From Spirilliplanes yamanashiensis (GTDB taxonomy: Bacteria > Actinomycetota > Actinomycetes > Mycobacteriales > Micromonosporaceae), in contig NZ_BOOY01000026.1 in the NCBI RefSeq assembly GCF_016863475.1, positions 62,001-126,000 of the forward strand: 64,000 nucleotides of DNA, given 5' to 3'. A program made the position numbers and the translations under genes. The notes under the pieces were generated by a model that saw nothing but the letters and a program-made list of their open reading frames with translations, ran no database searches and was not told the origin of the DNA. Positions 8,314-16,753 of the stretch are shown here, piece after piece. Position 1 is the stretch's first letter; the number at the start of each line of letters is the position of its first letter.

Positions 8314-9785
8314 ACGCGCTGCTGATCGCGGTGCTCGCCGTGCCCGCCGCCGGGGCCGCCGCGGTCGGCCTGCTGCCCGCCCGGCTCGACCGGGCCGCCC
8401 GGCTGCTCGGCGTCGCCGTCGCCGCCGTCACCCTCGTCGCGGCGGCCGCGCTCTACCGGCCGGGCGGGGCGTGGTCCGGCTACGGCGTCGAGGGCTACGA
8501 CGTCCGGCCGTGGCACTCGGTCGACGTGCCGTGGGTGCCCGACCTGGACCTGCGGTTCCACCTGGGCGTCGACGGGGTGTCGTACCCGCTGGTCGTGCTC
8601 ACCGCGCTGCTGACGCTGCTGTGCTGCGCGTACACCCTGAAGCACGTGCCCGAACCGGGCGCGGGCCGCAAGCTGGTCGCGCTGCTGCTCGCCCTCCAGA
8701 CCGGCGTCCTGGGCGTCTTCCTCGCCCTCGACCTGCTGCTGTTCTTCGTCTTCTTCGAGATCACCCTGCTGCCCATGTACGCGGTGATCGCCGTCTGGGG
8801 CGGCGCGCGGCGGCGCCGGGCGGCCCGCAAGTTCGTCCTGTACACGCTGGCCGGGTCGGTGCTGCTGCTGCTCGGCGTGCTGGCGGCGGGCAGCGGGGCG
8901 GGCACCCTGCAGCTCACCAGCGCCAACTTCGACGGCGGCGTGCTGGTGTTCGCGCTGTTCGCGCTGGCGTTCGCCGTGAAGAGCCCGCTGTGGCCGCTGC
9001 ACACCTGGCTGCCCGACGCGCACACCCAGGCCCCCACGGTGGGCAGCGTGATGCTGGCCGGCGTGCTGCTGAAGATGGGCACGTACGGGCTGATCCGGGT
9101 GGGCCTGGGCACCGCCCCGGACGGCGCCGAGCGGCTCGCCCCCGTGCTGGGGGTGCTGGCGGTCGCCGCGATCATCGTCGGCTCCCTGGTGTGCCTGGCG
9201 CAGACCGAGCTGAAGCGGCTCATCGCCTACTCCAGCGTCGGCCACATGGGCTTCGTGCTGCTGGGCATCGCCACCGGCACCGCCGCCGGCATCGAGGCGG
9301 CCCTCATCGGCAACGTCGCGCACGGCGTCATCACCGGCCTGCTGTTCTTCCTCGCCGGGGCGATCAAGGACCGCGCGCACACCGGCGAGCTGGCCGAGCT
9401 GGGCGGCCTGCGGGAGACCGCGCCCCGGCTGGCCGGCCTGCTCGGCTTCGCCGCGGTCGCGTCGCTCGGTCTGCCCGGCCTGGCCGGGTTCTGGGGCGAG
9501 GCGTTCGCCGTCGTCGCCGCCGTGCAGGTGGGCGGTCCGCTGTGGACGACGCTCGGCGTGCTCGCCGCCGTCGGCGCCGCCCTGACCGCCGCGTACTTCC
9601 TGCGGCTGCTGCGCCTGGTCACGCACGGCCCCGCGGCGACCCCGCCGCTGGCCGGGATCACGCGCGCCGAATGGGTGGCGTGGGCGCCGCTGGTGCTGCT
9701 CGCGCTCGTGCTCGGCCTCGCGCCGGGCCTCGTGGTCGACATGGCGTCCGGTGCCGTCGACGCGCTGACGGGAGCCGCCCGATGA
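8310..9785 (+). CDS. nuoM: NADH-quinone oxidoreductase subunit M
   Basis: This is the second antiporter-like subunit, 491 residues from GTG 8310. Glu150 in FFEITLLPMYAVI and Lys223 in AVKSPLWPLHTWLPDAH match the proton-channel residues of the family. A longer reading frame runs upstream through nuoL, but the GTG that overlaps the nuoL stop gives the normal N-terminus. Its TGA overlaps the ATG of nuoN. Confidence 0.95.
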   Translation: MNALLIAVLAVPAAGAAAVGLLPARLDRAARLLGVAVAAVTLVAAAALYRPGGAWSGYGVEGYDVRPWHSVDVPWVPDLDLRFHLGVDGVSYPLVVLTALLTLLCCAYTLKHVPEPGAGRKLVALLLALQTGVLGVFLALDLLLFFVFFEITLLPMYAVIAVWGGARRRRAARKFVLYTLAGSVLLLLGVLAAGSGAGTLQLTSANFDGGVLVFALFALAFAVKSPLWPLHTWLPDAHTQAPTVGSVMLAGVLLKMGTYGLIRVGLGTAPDGAERLAPVLGVLAVAAIIVGSLVCLAQTELKRLIAYSSVGHMGFVLLGIATGTAAGIEAALIGNVAHGVITGLLFFLAGAIKDRAHTGELAELGGLRETAPRLAGLLGFAAVASLGLPGLAGFWGEAFAVVAAVQVGGPLWTTLGVLAAVGAALTAAYFLRLLRLVTHGPAATPPLAGITRAEWVAWAPLVLLALVLGLAPGLVVDMASGAVDALTGAAR

Positions 9786-11251
9786 GCCAGACCATCGACC
9801 ACGTGGCGCTGCTGCCCGGCTACCTGGCCGCGCTCACGGCGGTGCTGGTGCTCGTCGCCGACCTGTTCCTGCCCCGGCTGGTGCTGAGCGCCGCGGTGGC
9901 GGGCGCCGTGTCGGTCGCCGCCGCGGCGGTCGCCGTGGTCGCGGTGTCGCCCGCCCTGGCCGACGCGGACACCCGCGTGCGCGCCACCTTCTGCAACGGC
10001 GCCCCGGGTACCGACTGCTCGTGGGAGTCGCGGCCCACCGCCGCGCTGGTCGCGGTGCTGTTCGCGATCCTCACCGTGGCGGTGCTGGCGCTGTCCGCCC
10101 CGATGCTGCGCCGCGGCGACGCCCCGGCCGGCGAGTTCTGCTTCCTGCTCACCTGCGCCATGACCGGCGGCGTCGTCACCGCCTACGCCGGCGACCTCGT
10201 CACCCTCATCGTCGGCCTGGAGACGCTGACCCTGCCGCTGTACATCCTCGTCGGCCTGCGCCGCCCCGGCTCACCCGCCGGCGCCCGCTCCGCCGTCACG
10301 TTCCTGCTGGTGAGCATCGTGTCCACGGCGATCGCCCTGCTCGGCGCCGCCCTGCTGTACGCCGCCACCGGCACCGTCTTCCTGCGCGCCCTCGCCGCCC
10401 CGCCGCTCGTGCCGGAACTGCTCACCGTCGGCGCGGTGCTGCTCGCCGCGGGCCTCGCGTTCAAGGTCGCCGCCGTCCCGCTGCACGCCTGGGCCCCCGC
10501 CACCTACGACGGCGCCCCGCTGCCCGTCGCCGCTTACTTGTCCACGGCGTCCAAGCTCGGCGGCGTCGCCGCCCTGGTCGCCGTCGCCCTGCGCCTGCCC
10601 GAGGCCCGCTGGACGCTGCTGGCCCTCGGCATCGCCACGATGACCGTCGGCAACCTCGTCGCGCTGCGCCAGGACCGCATGGTGCGCCTGCTCGCCTGGT
10701 CGTCCATCGCCCAGGCCGGCTTCGTCATCGTGGCGCCGTGGCAGGCGTCCATGCTGGGCTACGCCACGTTCTTCGTCCTGCTGGAGATCGTCGCGTTCGC
10801 GGCCGTGGTGGCCCTGCGCCCGGCCGGCGCCTCCGGCGGCCCGCTGTCCGCGTACCGGGGCGCCGCCCGCCGCCACCCGTGGATCGGGGCGGCACTGGTG
10901 CTGGCCCTCACCGGCCTGGCGGGCCTGCCGCCGGGCCTGGCCGGCCTGTTCGCGAAGGTCACCGTCGTCCAGCACCTCGTCGACGAGGACCTGGTGTGGG
11001 TCGCCGTCATCGTGGCGGCGAACGCGGTGGTCGCGCTGGCGTACTACGTCCGGGTCATCGCCCTGCTGTACGCGACCCCGGAAACCGCGGACACCCCGGA
11101 GACCGCCGTGGCCGCGCCGTCCGACGCCGCCTCCGGCCTTCCCGCCGTGCCGCGGGTCGTGGTCGCCGCGCTCGTCGTCGTCACCGCCGTCGCGGTCGTC
11201 GCCGGCTTCGTACCCCAGCTGGTCTTCGACGCCGTGAACCCCTGGCGGTAG
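9782..11251 (+). CDS. nuoN: NADH-quinone oxidoreductase subunit N
   Basis: This is the third antiporter-like subunit, 489 residues from ATG 9782, and the last gene of the cluster. Glu147 in GLETLTLPLYILVG and Lys228 in AFKVAAVPLHAWAPATYDGAP are the expected proton-path residues. With nuoI-M it gives a complete set of pumping subunits, while the NADH-oxidising module (E, F, G) is not seen, so the electron donor of this complex may not be NADH. Confidence 0.95.
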   Translation: MSQTIDHVALLPGYLAALTAVLVLVADLFLPRLVLSAAVAGAVSVAAAAVAVVAVSPALADADTRVRATFCNGAPGTDCSWESRPTAALVAVLFAILTVAVLALSAPMLRRGDAPAGEFCFLLTCAMTGGVVTAYAGDLVTLIVGLETLTLPLYILVGLRRPGSPAGARSAVTFLLVSIVSTAIALLGAALLYAATGTVFLRALAAPPLVPELLTVGAVLLAAGLAFKVAAVPLHAWAPATYDGAPLPVAAYLSTASKLGGVAALVAVALRLPEARWTLLALGIATMTVGNLVALRQDRMVRLLAWSSIAQAGFVIVAPWQASMLGYATFFVLLEIVAFAAVVALRPAGASGGPLSAYRGAARRHPWIGAALVLALTGLAGLPPGLAGLFAKVTVVQHLVDEDLVWVAVIVAANAVVALAYYVRVIALLYATPETADTPETAVAAPSDAASGLPAVPRVVVAALVVVTAVAVVAGFVPQLVFDAVNPWR

Positions 11252-11317
11252 GCGCCCTTCCCAGCCATCTCACAGCGCCCGCCGGATGAACCCGCAGGGT
11301 GGCGTTGTTGAGTGGAA

Positions 11318-11338
11318 TGCGGGCCCACCAGGCCCGCA
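11318..11338 (+). promoter_or_regulatory. Hairpin in the htpX leader
   Basis: TGCGGGCC and GGCCCGCA pair perfectly (8 bp) around a CACCA loop, ending four bases before the GAAGGAG ribosome binding site of htpX. It could be the tail of the nuo transcript or a leader structure that affects htpX translation; the sequence does not decide. Confidence 0.4.
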
Positions 11339-11354
11339 GTGCGAAGGAGTCAAC

Positions 11355-12239
11355 GTGCACAGCCACCACAACGGTCTCAAGACGGCCGCCCTGCTGGGTC
11401 TGCTCACCGGCATGATCCTGGCGGTCGGTTACTGGCTCGGCGGCAGCGGCGGCCTCGTGCTCGCCGTCGTCGTGTCGCTGGTCATGAACGGCGTCAGCTA
11501 CTTCTTCTCGGACAGGCTGGCCCTGCGCGCGATGCGGGCGCAGCCAGTCAGCGAGGCGCAGTTCCCCGCGCTGTACCGCATGGTCCGGGAGCTGTCCGCC
11601 GAGGCAGGCCAGCCGATGCCCCGCCTCTACGTGAGCCCCACCCTGCAGCCCAACGCGTTCGCCACGGGCCGCGACCCGCAGCACGCGGCGGTCGCCGTCA
11701 CCACCGGCATCACCCAGCTGCTCGACGAGCGCGAGCTGCGCGGCGTCATCGGCCACGAGCTGTCCCACGTCTACAACCGCGACATCCTCATCTCCAGCGT
11801 CGCGGGCGCCCTGGCCGGCATCGTGACGATGGTCGCCCAGCTGGCGCTGTTCCTGCCGCTCGGCGGCGACGACGAGGACAGCCCGAACCCGGCGGCCCTG
11901 CTGCTCATGCTGATCCTCGGCCCGCTGGCCGCGTCGATCATCCAGCTGGCGATCAGCCGCAACCGCGAGTTCCAGGCGGACGCCTCCGGCGCGGCCCTCA
12001 CGGGCGACCCGCTGGCCCTGGCGAGCGCCCTGCGCAAGATCCACCTTGGCGCGTCGCGGCTGCCCCTGCCGGCCGAGGGCCAGCTGACCAGCGCCGCCCA
12101 CCTGATGATCGCCAACCCGTTCCGCGGCGGCGGCCTCGCGTCCCTCTTCTCGACGCACCCGCGCATGGAGGACCGCGTCGCCCGCCTGGAAAAGCTGGCG
12201 GCGACGGGCCCGCGCGGCCCGGTCCAGTTCGTCCGGTGA
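11355..12239 (+). CDS. htpX: HtpX-type M48 membrane zinc protease
   Basis: This membrane metalloprotease takes part in quality control of misfolded membrane proteins. The zinc site HELSH is in GHELSHVYNRD, and the third ligand is the glutamate of NREFQADASGA. Two N-terminal membrane segments lie within the first 55 residues and two more at about 150-200. I chose GTG 11355 (294 residues) because GAAGGAG stands six bases upstream; an earlier in-frame ATG at 11286 adds an unlike extension. A strong hairpin at 12271-12304 ends the transcript. Confidence 0.92.
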   Translation: MHSHHNGLKTAALLGLLTGMILAVGYWLGGSGGLVLAVVVSLVMNGVSYFFSDRLALRAMRAQPVSEAQFPALYRMVRELSAEAGQPMPRLYVSPTLQPNAFATGRDPQHAAVAVTTGITQLLDERELRGVIGHELSHVYNRDILISSVAGALAGIVTMVAQLALFLPLGGDDEDSPNPAALLLMLILGPLAASIIQLAISRNREFQADASGAALTGDPLALASALRKIHLGASRLPLPAEGQLTSAAHLMIANPFRGGGLASLFSTHPRMEDRVARLEKLAATGPRGPVQFVR

Positions 12240-12270
12240 CCGGCGTGCGGCCGACCCGCACCCACAGCGA

Positions 12271-12304
12271 CGGCGGCCCCGCACGACGACGTGCGGGGCC
12301 GCCG
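12271..12304. terminator. Bidirectional hairpin between htpX and the MFS gene
   Basis: A perfect 14-bp stem (12271-12284 with 12291-12304) closes a 6-base loop GACGAC, containing GGCCCCGCAC and its complement. It stands 31 bases after the htpX stop in the convergent gap. No T-tract follows on either strand, as is common in actinomycetes. Confidence 0.7.
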
Positions 12305-12337
12305 CCGTCTGCCTGACCGCACCCGCGACCGGGCCGG

Positions 12338-12427
12338 GCCCTCACGCCGGGCCGGGCCCTCACGCCGGGCTGAGCCCTCACGCCGGGCTGAGCCCTCACG
12401 CCGGGCTGAGCCCTCACGCCGGGCCGG
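12338..12427. repeat. Five 18-bp tandem repeats between convergent genes
   Basis: The unit GCCCTCACGCCGGGC plus CGG or TGA occurs five times in a row (start points 12338, 12356, 12374, 12392, 12410), with a degenerate sixth copy behind. The first and last units end in CGG, the middle three in TGA. It lies between the htpX terminator and the end of the MFS gene and is outside both coding regions. Confidence 0.9.
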
Positions 12428-12458
12428 GTCTCGCGCCGGGCCCAGGCGGGGCCGGGGC

Positions 12459-13760
12459 TCAGGCCGGTGGGGCCGCCGCCGGGGGGCCCGCCGGCCGGGC
12501 CGCCGGCGACTGCGCCGCCGCGTCCGCCGCCGCCGTCTCCGACCGCACCGCAGCGGCGTCCGCCCGGGAGATCCACGGGCTCGCCGCCACCGCGGCGGCC
12601 AGCAGCAGCCCGCCCGCGGCCATCGCGAACCCCCACGGCGCCCCGCCCGGCCGGTCCACGATCAGCCCGGCGACGGCCCCGCCGGCCGCGCTGGCCGCGA
12701 TGGACACGGTGACGCTCCACGTGAACGCCTCGTTCAGCATCGACGGCGGCGCGATCCGCCCGATGAGGCTGTTGCCGACGGTCAGCGTCGGCGCGATGGT
12801 GGCGCCGCCGATGACGAGGGCGACGCCGAGCAGCAGCGGGTTCGGCATGAACGCCAGCACCCCGAAGCTGCCCGCCACCGCCGCCAGCCCCAGCGGGAAC
12901 TGCCGGCTCAGGGCCGCGGCGGGCGGCCGCAGCCCGTACGCGACCCCGGCGACGGCGCTGCCCACGGCCCACACGCCGAGCAGGATCCCGGCGAGGCTGT
13001 CGCCGCCGCCGTGCTCGGCGGCGTACGCGGGCACCACGATGCCGGCGGTCCCGAAGGCCGCGCCGAGCCCGGCGACGCACAGCAGCAGCGGCGCGAACCC
13101 GGGCGTGACGAGCGGCCCGAGGCCGCGGGTGTGCCGGCCGGGCTCGCGGTGGGTCACGCTGCGCATGACGGGGGTACGGGCGACCCACAGCGTCCCGCCG
13201 AGCGTCACCGCCGCCGACGCCACGAGCGCCGCCGCGGGCCCGCCGGCCACGGCGAGCAGCAGCGCGACGATCATCGGCCCGCACACGAACACCAGCTCGA
13301 ACAGCGCCGTCTCCGCCGCCATGGCGGCCGGCCGCAGCCCGGCGGTGGGCGTGCCGGGCTCGGTGAGCCGGTTCCAGGCCCGCCGCAGCGCCGCGGTGAG
13401 CGGCGGGTACGTCGCCCCGGCGGCCGCGGCGGCGGCGAGCAGCGCGCCCCGCCCGCCCTGGGCGGCGGGCACGATGGCGAGCAGCGCGACGGGGTGCACG
13501 AGCGCCGTCCCGACGAGCACGGGCGCCGCCCCGAGCCGGTCGGCGAGCCGCCCGCCGGCCGGGCTGATGACGGCCCCGGCGATCGCGTACGCCCCGCCGG
13601 CCGCCCCGGCCGCCGCGTAACTGCCGGTGGCGTCCTTGACGAGCAGCAGCAACGCCAGCGGCGTCATCCCGATGCCGAGCCGCGCCACCACCCCGACGAC
13701 CAGCAGCACGGGCCCGCCGGGCAACCCCCAGACCCGCCGGTACGGCCGCAGCACGGACAC
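12459..13760 (-). CDS. Major facilitator superfamily transporter
   Basis: The 433 residues contain about twelve membrane segments in two halves, with the MFS loop [16 protein letters not shown] after segment 2. This arrangement fits proton-driven small-molecule exporters; no residue tells the substrate. GTG 13760 is the start, with GGAGG nine bases before it. The C-terminal 35 residues are Ala/Pro-rich. It is divergent from the HAD-like gene and convergent with htpX. Confidence 0.85.
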   Translation of the reverse strand: MSVLRPYRRVWGLPGGPVLLVVGVVARLGIGMTPLALLLLVKDATGSYAAAGAAGGAYAIAGAVISPAGGRLADRLGAAPVLVGTALVHPVALLAIVPAAQGGRGALLAAAAAAGATYPPLTAALRRAWNRLTEPGTPTAGLRPAAMAAETALFELVFVCGPMIVALLLAVAGGPAAALVASAAVTLGGTLWVARTPVMRSVTHREPGRHTRGLGPLVTPGFAPLLLCVAGLGAAFGTAGIVVPAYAAEHGGGDSLAGILLGVWAVGSAVAGVAYGLRPPAAALSRQFPLGLAAVAGSFGVLAFMPNPLLLGVALVIGGATIAPTLTVGNSLIGRIAPPSMLNEAFTWSVTVSIAASAAGGAVAGLIVDRPGGAPWGFAMAAGGLLLAAAVAASPWISRADAAAVRSETAAADAAAQSPAARPAGPPAAAPPA

Positions 13761-13869
13761 GAGGAACTACCTCCGGAACAGTCGACTGGTAACGAGTGGG
13801 AGCCCTACCGACCCTAACCGCCCCCGCCGCCGGCCCTCCACCGCACGGCCCTGCCGCTAGGCTGCCGCC

Positions 13870-14352
13870 ATGCCCGGCCCCGCCGCCCGCCCGGTGCTCT
13901 TCCTGGACGTCGACGGCCCGCTGCTGCCCTTCGGCGGCACGCCCCGCCTGCACCGCCCCGCGCCACCCGGCAACCCCCTGCTCGCCCGCCTCGACCCCGC
14001 CCACGGCGCCCGGCTCGCGGCGCTGCCCTGCGAGCTGGTCTGGGCGACCACCTGGCACACCGACGCCAACGAGGTGATCGCCCCACTGCTGGGGCTACCC
14101 GCGCTGCCGGTGGTCGCGGACTGGCCGGACGAGGACGAACCGGGCCCCGTCCACTGGAAGACGAGGACGCTCGTGGCGTGGGCCGGCGGGCGCGATTTCG
14201 TCTGGGCCGACGACGAGATCACGGCCGCCGACCGGGCCTGGGTCGCCTCGCACCACCCCGGCCGGGCGCTCCTGCACCGCGTCGACCCGCGCACCGGCCT
14301 GACCGTGCCGGACTACGGCGTGATCGCCGCATGGCTGGCGGGGCGGTCGTGA
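13870..14352 (+). CDS. HAD-like domain protein
   Basis: The 160-residue product starts with the HAD nucleophile loop FLDVDGPLLPFG (DxDG form), followed by ELVWATTWHTDAN as the second motif and FVWADDEITAADRAW near the C-terminus as the acidic motif. A cap domain is absent, so a large substrate or a non-enzymatic role is possible. TAGGCT ends six bases before the ATG, suggesting a leaderless transcript. Its TGA overlaps the GTG of the monooxygenase gene behind it, so the two are translated together. Confidence 0.78.
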   Translation: MPGPAARPVLFLDVDGPLLPFGGTPRLHRPAPPGNPLLARLDPAHGARLAALPCELVWATTWHTDANEVIAPLLGLPALPVVADWPDEDEPGPVHWKTRTLVAWAGGRDFVWADDEITAADRAWVASHHPGRALLHRVDPRTGLTVPDYGVIAAWLAGRS

Positions 14353-15764
14353 CGGAGCTGGACGCCGACGTCGTCGTGGCCGGGCTCGGCCCCGTCGGTG
14401 GGCTGCTCGCCGGGTTGCTGGGGGCGCAGGGCGTCCGGACCGTCGTCGTCGAGCCGGACGGCGTGCCGTACCCGAAGCCGCGGGCGGCGGTCCTCGACGC
14501 GGAGGGGTTGCGGGCGCTGAGCCTCGTACCCGGGATGGCGCCGCAGGCGTCGTGGGCAACCCCGGTGGGCCGCAACGGGGCGCTCGGCCCGGACCGGCGG
14601 CCGTTGGTACTGATGCGGCCGACCGCGCGGGCGTACGGCCATCCGCAGGTGGCGCTGATCGATCAGCCGCAGCTGGAGGCGGGGTTGCGGGCGGCGCTGG
14701 CCGCGATGCCGTCGGTGTCGGCGGTGACCGGCGCGGTGCGGGCCGTGGAGCAGCGGGCGGACGCGGTCGTGGTGGGGCTGGCGGACGGCCGGGCGCTCAC
14801 GGCGCGGTGGCTGGTGGGCTGCGACGGGGTGGGGTCGGCGACGCGGGCGGCGGCGGGGATCGCGTTCGAGGGCAGTTCGTTCGCGCAGCCGTGGCTGGTG
14901 GTGGACGCGGCGACGGACCGGCCGGGGCCGGGGGTGACGGGGGCCGCGGACGGGGTGCCGGAGGTGGCGTTCGTGCTGGATCCGGCGCGCCCGGCGGTGG
15001 CGATGTCGCGGCCGGGGCGGTGGCGGTGGGAGTGGATGCTGCTGCCGGGCGACGACCCGGAGGCGATCGTGCCGGCGCTGGTGGCGCCGTGGGTGGAGCC
15101 GTCGGCGCTGACGGTGCGGCGGTCGGCGGTGTTCACGTTCCATGCGCGGCTGGCGCGGCCGTGGCGGTCCGGCCGGGTGGTGCTGGCGGGGGACGCGGCG
15201 CACGCGATGCCGCCGTTCGCGGGGGCGGGCCTGGGCATGGGGCTGCGGGACGCGGTGGCGCTGGCGTGGCGGCTGGCGCAGGGCGCGGACCTGGACGGTT
15301 ACGAGCGGGAGCGCCGCCCGGACGTCGCGCGGACGACGGCGCTGGCGTTGCGGGTCGGCCGGGTGGTGCAGACGCGCCGGCCGGCGGTGTCGTGGGCGCA
15401 GCGGGCGGTGCTGCGCGCGCTGGGCCCGGTGCTGGGCCGTGTCGGCGGCTCCCGCGCCGTGCGGGTCCGGCTGTTTCCCAACCCGGTGGTACGGGTGGAC
15501 GGCGGCGCGCTGCAGCGCCTGGACGAGGTGGTGGGCTACCGGTGGGCGGTGATCGGCCACGGGTGCGACCCGGCGCCGGTGGCGGCGGGTTTCCCGGGAG
15601 CGGTGCGGCTGGCGGTGGGCGCGGCGGCGCCGGGCTGCCGGACGGTGGTGGACGACGCGGGGGAGCTGCGCGGCCGCCGGGGCACGGTGACGGTGGTGCG
15701 CCCGGACCGGGTGGTGCACGGCCGGTTTAGCCGGACTGCGGGCCCAGCTTCAGGTGGGTCGTGA
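14349..15764 (+). CDS. FAD-dependent aromatic-type monooxygenase
   Basis: The 471 residues belong to the group A flavoprotein hydroxylases (the PHBH/MhpA-like family, which adds oxygen to aromatic or polyketide substrates using NAD(P)H). Seen are the FAD-binding fold VVVAGLGPVGGLLAGLLGAQG at residues 8-28, the LVGCDGVGSATR motif near 155-167, and GRVVLAGDAAHAMPPFAGAGLGMGLRDA near 276-300. A thioredoxin-like C-terminal domain follows. The start GTG 14349 lies in the stop of the HAD-like gene. The last 38 bases overlap the convergent GntR gene. The substrate is unknown. Confidence 0.88.
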   Translation: MTELDADVVVAGLGPVGGLLAGLLGAQGVRTVVVEPDGVPYPKPRAAVLDAEGLRALSLVPGMAPQASWATPVGRNGALGPDRRPLVLMRPTARAYGHPQVALIDQPQLEAGLRAALAAMPSVSAVTGAVRAVEQRADAVVVGLADGRALTARWLVGCDGVGSATRAAAGIAFEGSSFAQPWLVVDAATDRPGPGVTGAADGVPEVAFVLDPARPAVAMSRPGRWRWEWMLLPGDDPEAIVPALVAPWVEPSALTVRRSAVFTFHARLARPWRSGRVVLAGDAAHAMPPFAGAGLGMGLRDAVALAWRLAQGADLDGYERERRPDVARTTALALRVGRVVQTRRPAVSWAQRAVLRALGPVLGRVGGSRAVRVRLFPNPVVRVDGGALQRLDEVVGYRWAVIGHGCDPAPVAAGFPGAVRLAVGAAAPGCRTVVDDAGELRGRRGTVTVVRPDRVVHGRFSRTAGPASGGS

Positions 15765-16494
15765 TGCGGTAGCGGTCGCCGCGGTAGATCGACCGGGTGT
15801 ATTCGAGGACGCGGCCGGCGCCGTCGCGGGTGGTGCGCTCGAACAGCAGGGCGGGGGAGTGCAGGGGCACGCCGAGCAGGTGCGCCTCGGTGGCGTCGGT
15901 GACGGTCGGCTCGGTGGTCTGCACGGCGTCGGTGGCCTCGATGCCGTAGCGCTCGCGCAGCCGGCGGTAGAGGCTGCCGGACTCGAACTCGGCGGGCGTG
16001 ATGCCGGGGACGGCGGCGGCGGGGATGCGGATGCGTTCGATGGCCATGGGGGCGCCGTCGACGATGCGCAGCCGGGACACGTACAGCACGCCGTCGGCGG
16101 GGGAGACCTGGAGGCGCTGGCCGATGCGCGCCCCGGCCGGTTCGATGCGGCACTCGAGCACCTGGCTGACCCAGTCGCCCTCGGCGGGCGGGACGGCGAA
16201 CCCGCCGGACGTCTCGGCGAGCTGCTGGGAGATCTTGCGCGGGTTGGTGAAGGTGCCGCGGCCGTGCTGGCGGATGAGCAGGCCGTCGCGGGTGAGCTCG
16301 TCGATGGCGGCGCGCACGGTGGGCCGGGAGACGCCGAAGTCCTCGCTGAGGGTGCGCTCGGACGGCATGGCGTCGCCGGGCTCACGGGCGTCGATGAGTT
16401 CCCGCAGCCGGTCGCGCACCTCGGCTCGCCGCACGCCGCCCCGCCTCCCCGTAGTGGTCAACTTCGAGCGGCGAAAAACTGACCAGTGGTCCAT
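15727..16494 (-). CDS. GntR-family (HutC/UTRA type) transcriptional regulator
   Basis: Residues about 22-90 form the GntR winged helix (MPSERTLSEDFGVSRPTVRAAIDELTRDGLLIRQHGRGTF) and about 105-245 a UTRA ligand domain, which in the family senses small metabolites, often sugars. ATG 16494 is preceded by GGAGGAG four bases away; GTG 16434 is a weaker alternative. The palindrome GACCACTGGTC covers codons 2-5, and an identical copy precedes the divergent GH16 gene, so this protein probably represses both itself and the secreted glycosidase. Confidence 0.88.
   Translation of the reverse strand: MDHWSVFRRSKLTTTGRRGGVRRAEVRDRLRELIDAREPGDAMPSERTLSEDFGVSRPTVRAAIDELTRDGLLIRQHGRGTFTNPRKISQQLAETSGGFAVPPAEGDWVSQVLECRIEPAGARIGQRLQVSPADGVLYVSRLRIVDGAPMAIERIRIPAAAVPGITPAEFESGSLYRRLRERYGIEATDAVQTTEPTVTDATEAHLLGVPLHSPALLFERTTRDGAGRVLEYTRSIYRGDRYRITTHLKLGPQSG
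16481..16491. promoter_or_regulatory. Palindrome 1, probable GntR operator
   Basis: GACCAGTGGTC is a perfect 11-base dyad around one central base. It lies within codons 2-5 of the GntR gene. A related half-matching GTAGTGGTCAAC follows at 16451-16462, also inside the coding start. Confidence 0.6.
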
Positions 16495-16685
16495 GCCGCT
16501 CCTCCAGTCTCGTCACGCGGCTCGTCCCTGTCGAGTCCGGAACCTGGTGTGTACGTTCCGTGCAGGGCCGATGGCCTCCCCGTGACGACAGGGAAGAAAT
16601 AAGGACCACCAAAACATTGGGGGTACGGGCGGACCTTGACGCAGACCAGTGGCGTGGAGGAATTTACCTGTATCACTGATAAGCG

Positions 16686-16696
16686 GACCACTGGTC
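16686..16696. promoter_or_regulatory. Palindrome 2, probable GntR operator of the GH16 gene
   Basis: GACCACTGGTC is the same 11-base dyad as at 16481-16491. It ends 57 bases before the GH16 start codon, where a bound protein would block transcription. A degenerate copy (GACCAGTGGCG) lies at 16644-16654, next to a TTGACG box at 16636-16641. Confidence 0.65.
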
Positions 16697-16753
16697 AACA
16701 TGGACGGTGGCCCGCGAGCGCCGCACCGCCCTCACGCGAAGGAGACCGCCCTC

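Noticed and set aside
12338-12427. CRISPR-like array
   Set aside because: The units are directly adjacent with no spacers and no cas genes are near.
16481-16696. DasR-type dre site for N-acetylglucosamine control
   Set aside because: The half-sites are in the opposite order (GACCA-N-TGGTC, not TGGTC-TA-GACCA).
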